Shown: positions 1-5,418 of the stretch, piece by piece
Layout of the letters: each line of letters begins with the position of its first letter
How positions within the stretch are numbered: position 1 is the first letter of the stretch
Source of the DNA: Dysgonomonas sp. UBA5412
GTDB lineage: Bacteria > Bacteroidota > Bacteroidia > Bacteroidales > Dysgonomonadaceae
Direction of reading: 5' to 3'
DNA length: 7,588 nucleotides
Assembly (NCBI GenBank): GCA_002409595.1
Contig: DHNQ01000024.1
Location: 1 to 7,588, forward strand
Position numbers and translations under genes: made by a program
Notes under the pieces: model-generated
Database searches by the model: none
Seen by the model: the letters and a program-made list of their open reading frames with translations, nothing else
Told to the model about the DNA's origin: nothing

Positions 1-167
1 GGTTGCTTTATCTCTTTTCGTCCCGAGCGTTGCATAGCAAAACTGCGGATCATATCTTTGGTACTATCCGCCCATACTCCATCGGCTTCAAGCAATTCGG
101 CTGTGTCATTCATCACATAATTGACACAGCCTTTAAATGATTTTCCTTTGATATTTTTAGCGATCAT
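1..167 (-). CDS. Relaxase / mobilization nuclease, N-terminal part only
   Basis: This is the first 55 codons of a relaxase that continues beyond the left edge. It begins MIAKNIKGKSFKGCVNYVMN, the usual opening of Bacteroidetes relaxases (Relaxase family, PF03432): MIAK, a glycine-rich SFxG turn, then VNYV and an acidic, Leu-rich stretch. Family members nick one strand at oriT through a tyrosine and stay attached to the 5' end during conjugative transfer. The HxHxH metal motif, and probably the catalytic tyrosine, lie outside the window. The ATG at 165-167 lies inside the end of the mobC-like gene, an 11-base overlap that suggests translational coupling. The start is well placed because no other reading frame joins this protein upstream. 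The assignment rests on the N-terminus alone, but the mobC partner supports it strongly. Confidence 0.85.
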   Translation of the reverse strand, partial: MIAKNIKGKSFKGCVNYVMNDTAELLEADGVWADSTKDMIRSFAMQRSGRKEIKQ

Positions 168-513
168 CTAATAACTGTTTGATTTGAAGTGCAATATTTA
201 CTATCTCTACACTAACTTGAGCAAAACCCGATTTGTTAGCCTGTCTGGCTATCTGATTTAGATTATTCCCCATACCACTTAGCTTTCGTATCAAGTCAAG
301 TTCTTCAATTGTAAAACGAGATTTGATTCCTCCTTTGAGCGTCATCTCCCGAGCATATTGAGTTGCTTTCATTCCCAATTTCTCTGCTTTTTCCTTCACG
401 GTTTTAAAATCTTCTTCGGTCAATTTCAGATTAATCGAAATAGAAAGTTTCACTTTTTCTTTCTTCGGACGACCGCGGAGAGCCTCCGCCCGCAATTTAT
501 TTTCATTCTCCAT
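157..513 (-). CDS. mobC: MobC-family relaxosome accessory protein
   Basis: This complete 118-residue protein fits the MobC/BmgB-type relaxosome proteins that precede relaxase genes in Bacteroides mobilizable elements. The N-terminus is basic (LRGRPKKEKVK, residues 12-22). A ribbon-helix-helix-like part follows: a strand at about 22-31 (KLSISINLKL) and helices at about 32-46 and 49-60. The MobC signature is at residues 79-97, with the diagnostic core MGNNLNQIARQANK at 81-94. Such proteins bind oriT DNA and help the relaxase to open and nick it. The gene overlaps the relaxase start by 11 bases, so the two form one operon read away from the repeat-rich gap at 514-760. A 7-bp inverted repeat spans its start codon, possibly for autoregulation. 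In some Bacteroides nomenclature the equivalent gene is called mobA, so the symbol depends on convention. Confidence 0.88.
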   Translation of the reverse strand: MENENKLRAEALRGRPKKEKVKLSISINLKLTEEDFKTVKEKAEKLGMKATQYAREMTLKGGIKSRFTIEELDLIRKLSGMGNNLNQIARQANKSGFAQVSVEIVNIALQIKQLLDDR

Positions 514-536
514 AACATTTCATTTTAAGGTTATGG
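510..536. promoter_or_regulatory. Inverted repeat spanning the mobC start codon
   Basis: CCATAAC (510-516) and GTTATGG (530-536) are perfect 7-bp inverted copies with a 13-base spacer. The left arm contains the mobC start codon (511-513, reverse strand). It may be a binding site for the ribbon-helix-helix part of MobC itself, or a leader hairpin that limits translation. The repeat is seen; the function is inferred. Confidence 0.45.
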
Positions 537-540
537 AAAT

Positions 541-562
541 CTGAGTGTCTCCAAACACTCAG
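541..562. repeat. Perfect 8-bp inverted repeat (hairpin)
   Basis: CTGAGTGT (541-548) and ACACTCAG (555-562) are exact inverted copies around a 6-base loop. No T-run follows on either strand, so it is unlikely to be a terminator. It marks the mobC-proximal edge of the candidate oriT. Confidence 0.7.
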
Positions 563-576
563 GCAAGCCGAAACAG

Positions 577-643
577 AAGCGACCATCGGGAGATGAAGTG
601 CAGGATTGCTCCACAGCCACGGCAGTCAAGTGACCATCGGGAG
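577..643. repeat. 16-base direct repeat, two copies
   Basis: The copies AAGCGACCATCGGGAG (577-592) and AAGTGACCATCGGGAG (628-643) differ at one base and start 51 bases apart. Paired direct repeats of this kind next to a relaxase operon are typical of relaxosome protein binding sites. The repeat is seen; its role is inferred. Confidence 0.7.
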
Positions 644-674
644 CGGACTGTTCGGGGCTGAGCCCCCTGCAAGG

Positions 675-744
675 GCAAGGTATGCACGGAAGTAGCCCAA
701 AGAGACGTTAGTCGAATTTTGGGTTACCCGTGCGATTACCTTGC
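675..744. repeat. Long imperfect inverted repeat, 27-base arms
   Basis: The left arm (675-701) starts GCAAGGTA and ends AGCCCAAA. The right arm (718-744) starts TTTGGGTTA and ends TACCTTGC. They pair along most of their length with a small mismatch or gap near the middle of each arm; GCACGG pairs with CCGTGC inside. The loop is 16 bases (702-717). No T-run follows. Long inverted repeats beside nic are typical of oriT regions, where they help relaxase recognition and termination of transfer. Confidence 0.65.
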
Positions 745-1120
745 TACTTTGACGACGAGAAAAAAATAAAGAGGCGGCAATCTCTTTGTTTTTTGAATCG
801 GTGGCAACATTTTCACTCCGAAGAGAGTGTATTATCGGATACTTCCGATGTCTCAGTACAGTCAGTGTATTGCCTATTGCTCTTCAAGGGTAACCGAAGC
901 AAATGAATGGTAGAAAGTGGACTAGATTTCTCATATCGTTGTATAAATTAGATATATCCGACATGGATACTCTTGCAAATATAGATTGTTAAATCGATAG
1001 TTATATCATTGACAATATGATGTGTATCGCTTTGCTTGAGGATGCCTTTATTTGCCATACTGCCTGACAAAATAGAGTCACTCTTATTGCTCCTATTGGT
1101 AATATTACTATCTTTAGTAC
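745..1120. other. Non-coding stretch with three small hairpins
   Basis: I see no convincing gene here. Three short hairpins are clustered. AAAGAG/CTCTTT at 768-787 is followed by G and six T on the plus strand, and on the minus strand by an A/T-rich run, so it could be a weak terminator. CACTC/GAGTG lies at 814-829. ATCGGA/TCCGAT, a perfect 6-bp stem with a 4-base loop, lies at 834-849. From about 900 to 1120 the sequence is AT-rich and I see no further structure. It presumably holds the promoter of the gene at 1121, but I cannot place it. Confidence 0.4.
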
Positions 1121-2065
1121 ATGTATAATGGTGAGCAAGATATAGAACTTACGGATGTACCTGAATCCTTCCTAGTTGTACAGCAGAGTCTCAATGACTT
1201 CGTGACAATCAACTATGATACGGCCCTTAGTCTAGTTTCACAGCCACAACTGACAGAATCAGAAATACTCCACTATAAAAGTAAAGTATTGGATATCATC
1301 CGTAACAATCCTCCTCTGGCAAGCTTACCCAAATATCTTCGTGACGGGAGAGAAGACTATCTTTGGTACAGTGACTTTTATGATGAAATAAGCAAAGATG
1401 TTTATCATCAGTATCGTACATTTATAAAACCAATAGTTACGATAACTGCAAGTAATTATACCACAGAGTTGACCAAAATCGCTTTGCCTTATTTCAGAGA
1501 ATTGGTAGACCTCGTAAGTTTGGAACGCTTATGTATAAAATATGAGAAACTTATTCCAAAACCTAAAGTAGAGGTTATTCAAGAAAAGACACCTATAGAG
1601 GAAACTACTATTGTTAAAGAGACCAAAACTACGGCTAAAACCAAATTTACCAAACGTTCTTACCAACCCAAACTTAGCAAAGAACAATATGCATTATTAG
1701 CAGACTGCATAGAGGCTATCAAATTGTTTCGCTCAAAAATAAAAGTATCTGAACTAAAGAAACTACTTTCAGGAAAACTCCCCGAACCACTACAGGTAAC
1801 TAACCAAAAGACATTGGTCTATCTCCTTGACCAATTGAGCGAACACAAATACATCAAAACCCAATGGGTATCAGTTGCTGATGGCAATAAAGACTTTATA
1901 TCCTTTCGCACAGAAGGCAACAAAGAAAGGTATGGCGATAATAAACACTATATCGGTATGCAACAACTACTCAACTGCCGTAATCGCAACAAACGGGAAC
2001 TGATATTCGGGCTTGAAAATATAGACAACCTGATAGACGATATAAAGAAATCTAACCTCGAATAG
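1121..2065 (+). CDS. Hypothetical protein of a mobilizable element (314 aa)
   Basis: I do not recognise a named family. The protein is soluble, with no signal peptide or membrane segment. Residues 1-143 are mostly helical, with a Trp/Tyr-rich patch at about 80-100. Residues 145-182 form a Lys/Thr/Glu/Pro-rich linker. The C-terminal part, about 183-310, is a second compact domain: helix-rich up to about 222, then a hydrophobic helix (LVYLLDQLSEHKYI, 232-245) leading into a strand with TQW. I vaguely recall similar C-terminal parts in uncharacterised proteins of Bacteroidetes mobile elements, but cannot name one. The ATG at 1121 is the earliest possible start, since an in-frame TAG lies at 1115-1117. 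It stands alone between two gene-free gaps and is oriented away from the mob operon. Its place between mob genes and regulators suggests an element accessory or replication-linked role, which is only a guess. Confidence 0.75.
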   Translation: MYNGEQDIELTDVPESFLVVQQSLNDFVTINYDTALSLVSQPQLTESEILHYKSKVLDIIRNNPPLASLPKYLRDGREDYLWYSDFYDEISKDVYHQYRTFIKPIVTITASNYTTELTKIALPYFRELVDLVSLERLCIKYEKLIPKPKVEVIQEKTPIEETTIVKETKTTAKTKFTKRSYQPKLSKEQYALLADCIEAIKLFRSKIKVSELKKLLSGKLPEPLQVTNQKTLVYLLDQLSEHKYIKTQWVSVADGNKDFISFRTEGNKERYGDNKHYIGMQQLLNCRNRNKRELIFGLENIDNLIDDIKKSNLE

Positions 2066-2485
2066 TTAAAAAATATTATCAGGCTATACTTCCTATAAAT
2101 ATTTCCATCTTTTATAAAATTGGCTTTATTTGCTATTATTCAGACTGTTACTTCGAATTTGTCATGTGGCAGCTATTCCCAAATTACTCTTTTTAGAGCA
2201 CATGCCCCAATCATAACATATTTATAATAAGAGCTATACAAGTCTAACCTGTTAGGTAAGGCTGTTATGCTCACAGCGCGGGGCTTGAGAATGAAGTATA
2301 CTTGCACCTGAGTTCGGAAACAGCGATATACAAAGTTGTATACTGCTTATTCTTTCGGAAGATGTAGAATCATGGGCAAGACCAATCGGATCAGGGACGT
2401 TTGAGTCGTTTTGATTATTCTAAACAAACTTAATACAGATATAAGTATTATCAGGTATAGTAATAATATTTAAAACAAATAACTT
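2066..2485. other. Gene-free gap with operator-like palindromes
   Basis: No gene is visible. AAGTATACTT at 2294-2303 is a perfect 10-base palindrome. TATACAA/TTGTATA at 2327-2342 is a perfect 7-bp inverted repeat with a 2-base centre. They lie about 145-190 bases before the DUF3408/HTH cluster and could be operators for its HTH proteins. TATTATCAGG occurs near both ends of the gap (2074-2083 and 2446-2455). The promoter of the downstream cluster is presumably here, but I see no clear TAnnTTTG box. Confidence 0.4.
2327..2342. promoter_or_regulatory. Palindromic operator candidate
   Basis: TATACAA and TTGTATA are exact inverted copies separated by two bases, the usual geometry of a dimeric repressor site. 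A second palindrome, AAGTATACTT (2294-2303), shares the GTATAC/TATAC core. The regulator is unknown; the two HTH proteins downstream are natural candidates. Confidence 0.4.
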
Positions 2486-2563
2486 ATGAGTGAAGATATT
2501 GAAAAAGATAAAACAGTAGATGAGAAACCAAATGTATCCGATATGTTTGACAATAGCACATGA
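2486..2563 (+). other. N-terminal segment of the DUF3408 gene, ended by an in-frame TGA
   Basis: ATG at 2486 opens 25 codons, MSEDIEKDKTVDEKPNVSDM then FDNST, before a TGA at 2561-2563. The next codon in the same frame is the ATG of the 100-residue DUF3408 protein. The peptide is acidic and Lys/Glu-rich, like the disordered N-terminal tails I associate with full-length members of this family. It therefore reads as the original N-terminus of one gene of about 126 codons, now split by a stop, rather than as an independent peptide. A sequencing error is also possible. Confidence 0.55.
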
Positions 2564-2866
2564 ATGCCAAATTCGGCTAAGACAAAGCCCTCTCGCAAGA
2601 AAGACGAAGAAGAGTATACCAATCGATTTTTGGCAACACGAAAAATCAAAGATTATACTCCGGTCTATATTGATGTTCGGATGAAGGAGAAATTGCAAAC
2701 ACTGGTTGCTTCATTGCAACATATCGTACCGGAGATCACTCCGACCATGTTGTTGTCGAATATCCTTGCTGACCACCTGTTACAAAACAAAGAGCTAATA
2801 ACCCGTGCTGCCAATGAAGGGCTAAAGCGTTCTTTAGCAAGTACATTTAACAACAATAAAGAGTAA
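2564..2866 (+). CDS. DUF3408-family protein of Bacteroides mobile elements
   Basis: The protein has 100 residues. The N-terminus is a basic Ser/Lys linker (SAKTKPSRKK, 4-13). The DUF3408-like domain runs from about residue 15 to 90: EEYTNRFLATRKIKD, a TPVYIDV strand (about 31-37), a helix, then the hallmark TPTMLLSNILADHLLQNKE around 59-77. The family is found in Bacteroidetes conjugative and mobilizable transposons, usually next to small HTH proteins and integrases. Its ribbon-helix-helix-like pattern suggests DNA binding, but its biochemical role is not settled. The ATG at 2564 directly follows an in-frame TGA, and coding-like sequence continues upstream to an ATG at 2486. Translation may therefore need reinitiation, or the gene may be a recent nonsense mutant. 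The next gene begins 29 bases downstream on the same strand. Confidence 0.75.
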   Translation: MPNSAKTKPSRKKDEEEYTNRFLATRKIKDYTPVYIDVRMKEKLQTLVASLQHIVPEITPTMLLSNILADHLLQNKELITRAANEGLKRSLASTFNNNKE

Positions 2867-2895
2867 AAACATAATAACAACTAAATTGAATCATT

Positions 2896-3183
2896 ATGGA
2901 GATTGTTTGTATCGATTTACATACATGGGAACTGTTGAAACGACAGATCAATAGATTAACGTCCGATATGGCTGCATTAAGAGCCGTCTATTGTTCCAAT
3001 CCCAGAGACGGATGAATGGATTCGGCAGATGTCTGCCGTGCTTTCGGTATCTCGAAACGTACCCTACAAACTTGGCGAAATAATGGAAAAATACCATTTG
3101 CGATGTTAGGTGGCAAGATCTATTACAAGGAAGAGGATATTTCGGAATTGCTAAAAACTGATACGAAGCATAAATTCAAGTAG
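2896..3183 (+). pseudogene. Helix-turn-helix protein gene interrupted by an in-frame TGA
   Basis: The frame opens at ATG 2896 (MEIVCIDLHTWELLKRQI...), an N-terminus typical of the roughly 95-residue HTH proteins of Bacteroides conjugative transposons. After 39 codons it meets TGA at 3013-3015, then continues in frame from ATG 3016 to TAG at 3181-3183 with the whole HTH domain. As I recall, relatives read W-(L/M)-D-x-x-(D/E)-V-C at this point. The TGA thus stands where a tryptophan (TGG) is expected, and a single G-to-A change explains it. The uninterrupted protein would have 95 residues. The gene lies between the DUF3408 gene and a second HTH gene whose ATG is two bases after its stop. The proteins act as DNA-binding regulators or excision-type factors. 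A sequencing error, a true pseudogene or a stop/restart gene remain possible. Confidence 0.65.
3016..3183 (+). CDS. Possible restart product: isolated HTH domain (55 aa)
   Basis: If translation restarts at the ATG that touches the TGA, it yields 55 residues that are almost entirely the HTH domain: MDSADVCRAFGISKRTLQTW followed by RNNGKIPFAMLGGKIYYKEEDI. This is the HTH_17/MerR-like pattern: helix, recognition helix with SKRTLQ, then a wing with GKIYY. The domain is complete, so such a product could still bind DNA. Only the N-terminal segment of 39 residues would be lost. There is no direct evidence that it is made. Confidence 0.4.
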   Translation: MDSADVCRAFGISKRTLQTWRNNGKIPFAMLGGKIYYKEEDISELLKTDTKHKFK

Positions 3184-3185
3184 GT

Positions 3186-3485
3186 ATGGATAAATTTATC
3201 AATTACGAGTCCGAAGAGTTCAAAGAACTTTTGGAGCAGATAGAGCAATCCATTGAGGATGTGCAGGATGTTAGAGATAAGTATCGCCCGACATTGGCAG
3301 ACGAACGTTATCTGAGTGGGGAGGAAGTGATGGAATATCTTCATATATCGCCTCGAACGCTTCAGACCTTGCGTGATAAGCGAATGATCTGTTATACAAC
3401 GATTGGAGGAAAAATACTTTATCCCGAGAAAGAACTTCAACAGGTATTGCATAATAACTACCAATCTCCAGAGCTTCCTTTCTAA
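3186..3485 (+). CDS. Small helix-turn-helix protein (HTH_17 / excisionase-like)
   Basis: The protein has 99 residues. Residues 1-36 are an acidic helix, probably a coiled-coil or dimer arm (EEFKELLEQIEQSIEDVQDV, 10-29). The HTH domain covers about 41-88: YLSGEEVMEYLHISPRTLQT (42-61) with the recognition helix around PRTLQTLRD, then the wing GGKILYPEKEL (74-84). Such proteins come in pairs next to integrases in Bacteroidetes elements and are thought to act as excision factors or regulators of excision and transfer genes. It starts two bases after the stop of the preceding HTH gene, so the two are probably translationally coupled. Unlike its two upstream neighbours it has no internal stop. A strong terminator follows 70 bases after its end. 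Confidence 0.8.
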   Translation: MDKFINYESEEFKELLEQIEQSIEDVQDVRDKYRPTLADERYLSGEEVMEYLHISPRTLQTLRDKRMICYTTIGGKILYPEKELQQVLHNNYQSPELPF

Positions 3486-3553
3486 TGAAAGATGAAACGA
3501 TAGATATGCAGATTCTAAGGAGAGGGAGTTGAAGTTGCTCACGCATAAAAGAA

Positions 3554-3597
3554 AAACAAGCATTCTTGATGTTAATCAGGGATGCTTGTTTACTTTT
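3554..3597. terminator. Strong bidirectional intrinsic terminator
   Basis: Arms 3554-3570 and 3575-3591 pair over 17 bp around a GTTA loop. Fifteen pairs are Watson-Crick and two are G-U when read as plus-strand RNA. On the plus strand the stem ends in TTT and is followed by ACTTTT. On the minus strand it is followed by TTCTTTTATG after its own terminal T residues. It lies between the HTH gene ending at 3485 (plus) and the integrase ending at 3814 (minus), so it fits a shared terminator for convergent units. Confidence 0.8.
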
Positions 3598-3813
3598 GAA
3601 GATATGCGTCATCGTCGGGTCGGTCGTTTTCGTTGCAGGATATCTCCTAACACTTCGAGCAGGGAAACAGGCAAGCCTCGGAGCGAAAATACTATCCGCA
3701 GGATGGAGATTTTCGTTTCCGACCCGTAGGGCTTCGGGATTGACTAGTTTACCTTGTAAGAAGTAACCTTCTCCTGCAACAAAAGGGCTGACTCGATCCT
3801 TATTGTTTTTATT
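3598..3813. other. Repeat-rich gene-free block downstream of the integrase
   Basis: No convincing gene is present. CGGGTCGG (3616-3623) and CCGACCCG (3719-3726) are a perfect 8-bp inverted pair 95 bases apart. Inside lies a nested hairpin: CGAAAAT/ATTTTCG (3684-3690, 3709-3715) enclosing ATCC/GGAT (3694-3697, 3701-3704). A further AGGA/TCCT hairpin lies near 3637-3648. The block could fold into a branched RNA when read through from the integrase, or hold protein-binding sites. From 3727 to 3813 I see nothing specific. Confidence 0.4.
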
Positions 3814-5175
3814 CTATTCCACTTTAGCCCATTTGGGGATGATATAAGTCGATGGATTAACGGGGTTATTTTCTCTCTTTTTGCGGGGCAACATTTCTTT
3901 TTGCTTTTTGGTGATTCGTTTGATATTTCTGAAATCGGATTGAGGGCGATCTGTCTCCAGTTTATATTTATCTCCGATTTTATCTGTTAATACTGCCATA
4001 TCTTTACTTATCTTGTCATTGGTGATTTTAGCGTAGATTTGAGTGGTGGTAATACAGCTGTGCCCGAGCATCTGAGAGACCGTTTCGATGGGTACACCTT
4101 GCGAGAGGCACACTGTCGTTGCCATCGTATGGCGCCCCATATGCGACGTAACTCGCTTATTTACACCGCATAGTTTAGCTATACGTTGCAGGCAACGATT
4201 CATATTGTCGCTATGGCTTGGCACAGGAAAAACGAAATTATTTTTAGCCACAAGACGATATTGTTCAATCAGTTGCTTGGCTATCGGCAATAATTTGACA
4301 TAAAATGTAGCATTGGTCTTTTTACGTTTGGCTATCAGCCACAGTTCACCATCGAAAGATGTTTGTATATCATCGAAAGTTAGCTTCTTAACATCTGCAT
4401 AAGCCAAGCCCGTAAATGACTGAAAGACGAAAATATCCCGAATCTGACGTTGCTTGTATCTTCTGAGTTCTACTGTCATAAATCTACGAAGTTCGTCTTC
4501 GGTCAAATACCCTCTATCTCGAGTCTGTGCTTTGAATCGGAAACTGGCAAAGGGATTGACATGGATATAGCCTTTGCGTTGCGCTATCAACATAATCTGT
4601 TTGAGCTTTGTTATGGCTGTAAGTAAAGTGCTGCCTGCGAGCTTCCGTTCTTCTAATAGGTAAGTGTAATAATCCTCGACAAATTGAGGCTCTATTTCTT
4701 TAATCGGGATATCAGATAGATTGTATCTATCCCGAAGAAACATTTCTACTCGTCTGCGATTGATAATTAGTTGCTCATACGAACCTTCTGTTCTGTCTTT
4801 GCCTACACGCTTAGCATAACTCTCGTAAAACTCGTCAGCAATGGAAAAGAAAGTTCGGAACTCATCGCCAAAACCAAGATAGGCATTTTTAACTTTTTCG
4901 GCAGAGACAAAATTATCTTTGTCACAGATACTTTGGTATTGTTTGCCGATCTGAGTTTTGATGTTGTCTAACTTCTGATTAATCTTCTGAGCTTCGAGGC
5001 TTTTGCCGGATGCTCGGTTTGCTCTGGTGTCCCAAAGGTCAGGTTTGATGTTTAGCTTACAGCTAAACTGCGAGATCGTACTGTTTACAGTGATTCTTCC
5101 CATTACAGGGGCTTTGCCCTCTTTCAAATTGTTCTTTTTCAGGTAAAACAAAACCTTGAATGTACTTCGTGCCAT
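3814..5175 (-). CDS. int: Tyrosine recombinase / site-specific integrase
   Basis: This 453-residue integrase is read towards the HTH cluster. Residues 1-80 form an N-terminal arm-binding domain (STFKVLFYLKKN, then MGRITVN and the PDLWDT motif at 45-50). Residues about 105-205 form the SAM-like core-binding domain. The catalytic domain follows. Box I reads FTGLAYADV (254-262), with Ala258 where most family members have arginine. The lysine is in KRKKT (283-287), the HxxR is His345-Met-Gly-Arg348, then LGHS with His372 and nucleophile Tyr381. IntDOT of CTnDOT also lacks the box I arginine, so this need not mean inactivity. The tail beyond the tyrosine is long (72 residues), with a Lys/Arg-rich patch at about 419-435. 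The protein would integrate and excise the mobile element carrying the mob genes. ATG 5175 is supported by homology to the paralogue at 5419-6438 from the first residues. Confidence 0.9.
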   Translation of the reverse strand: MARSTFKVLFYLKKNNLKEGKAPVMGRITVNSTISQFSCKLNIKPDLWDTRANRASGKSLEAQKINQKLDNIKTQIGKQYQSICDKDNFVSAEKVKNAYLGFGDEFRTFFSIADEFYESYAKRVGKDRTEGSYEQLIINRRRVEMFLRDRYNLSDIPIKEIEPQFVEDYYTYLLEERKLAGSTLLTAITKLKQIMLIAQRKGYIHVNPFASFRFKAQTRDRGYLTEDELRRFMTVELRRYKQRQIRDIFVFQSFTGLAYADVKKLTFDDIQTSFDGELWLIAKRKKTNATFYVKLLPIAKQLIEQYRLVAKNNFVFPVPSHSDNMNRCLQRIAKLCGVNKRVTSHMGRHTMATTVCLSQGVPIETVSQMLGHSCITTTQIYAKITNDKISKDMAVLTDKIGDKYKLETDRPQSDFRNIKRITKKQKEMLPRKKRENNPVNPSTYIIPKWAKVE

Positions 5176-5218
5176 AACTCTAATTTTTTTGTTACAAATT
5201 TAGTTTACTTAGAGTTAT
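5174..5218. promoter_or_regulatory. 10-bp inverted repeat spanning the integrase start
   Basis: ATAACTCTAA (5174-5183) and TTAGAGTTAT (5209-5218) are perfect inverted copies with a 25-base spacer. One arm overlaps the start codon and ribosome-binding zone of the integrase. The mRNA leader could fold over the start, or the arms could bind a repressor. The paralogous integrase has a shorter version (AACTC/GAGTT, 6439-6459) at the same place. Confidence 0.45.
5195..5202 (-). promoter_or_regulatory. Candidate Bacteroides -7 promoter box of the integrase
   Basis: On the minus strand 5202-5195 reads TAAATTTG, an exact match to the Bacteroides -7 consensus TAnnTTTG, about 20 bases before the start codon. 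It would give a very short leader. A second match, TAATTTTG, lies at 5237-5230. I see no clear -33 TTTG at the right distance for either, so which is used is open. Confidence 0.4.
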
Positions 5219-5280
5219 CCGGTGCTATGCAAAATTACGCAAACTATTGAATAAGTGACGAATAAACTCCAGTTAGACAA

Positions 5281-5399
5281 AGTTACTCAGGTAACGATTT
5301 GGTAACTGAACTCACCGTCAACTTTGCTTTTTTGTGCATTTATTCTCTTTTGGTCAGAAGAATCATTTTGCTTAATCCACTGATTAAGTTCTTGTTACC
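5281..5399. repeat. GTTAC/GTAAC repeat cluster upstream of the integrase
   Basis: GTTAC occurs at 5282-5286, GGTAAC at 5290-5295 and 5301-5306 (11-base period) and GTTACC at 5394-5399. A perfect 7-bp hairpin, CTTAATC/GATTAAG, lies at 5371-5388. A very similar GTAACGATT-spaced pair lies upstream of the second integrase. Integrase core sites are often inverted repeats like GTTAC...GTAAC, so this may be an attachment or regulatory site. The rest of the gap 5219-5418 shows no gene. Confidence 0.4.
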
Positions 5400-5418
5400 T
5401 TCGTATGCTCTCCCTTTT

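Larger units (their letters stand above)
541..744. other. Candidate origin of transfer (oriT) region
   Basis: This stretch lies directly upstream of the mobC-relaxase operon, a common place for oriT, and holds an unusual density of repeats. There is a perfect 8-bp hairpin at 541-562 and a 16-base direct repeat at 577-592 and 628-643. A GGGGCT/AGCCCC palindrome sits at 654-666, and a long imperfect inverted repeat at 675-744. It looks more GC-rich than its flanks and carries no convincing reading frame. The nick site cannot be placed from sequence alone. That it is oriT is an inference from position and structure. Confidence 0.5.

Noticed and set aside
903..992. A 29-codon frame starting ATG AAT GGT
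   Set aside because: Too short, with no ribosome-binding site, no family resemblance and no neighbour it would fit.
2074..2455. TATTATCAGG direct repeats at 2074-2083 and 2446-2455 as an insertion scar
   Set aside because: The words are short and AT-rich, and nothing between them resembles an inserted element.
2420..2880. Minus-strand reading frames opposite the DUF3408 gene
   Set aside because: Hydrophobic, Phe/Cys-rich translations antisense to a recognisable domain; no start context.
2486..3183. A genome-wide UGA=Trp code
   Set aside because: Tryptophan elsewhere in the window is encoded by TGG and only two in-frame TGAs are seen, so local mutation or a restart is more likely.
3123..3612. 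Two overlapping minus-strand reading frames (3123-3563 and 3271-3612)
   Set aside because: They lie antisense to the well-supported HTH gene at 3186-3485, run through the terminator hairpin, and look like no protein family.
3529..3766. Short plus-strand reading frames of 66 residues
   Set aside because: They overlap each other, the terminator and the inverted-repeat block, with low-plausibility composition.
4088..4971. Plus-strand reading frames inside the integrase gene
   Set aside because: They are antisense to a complete integrase with clear motifs.
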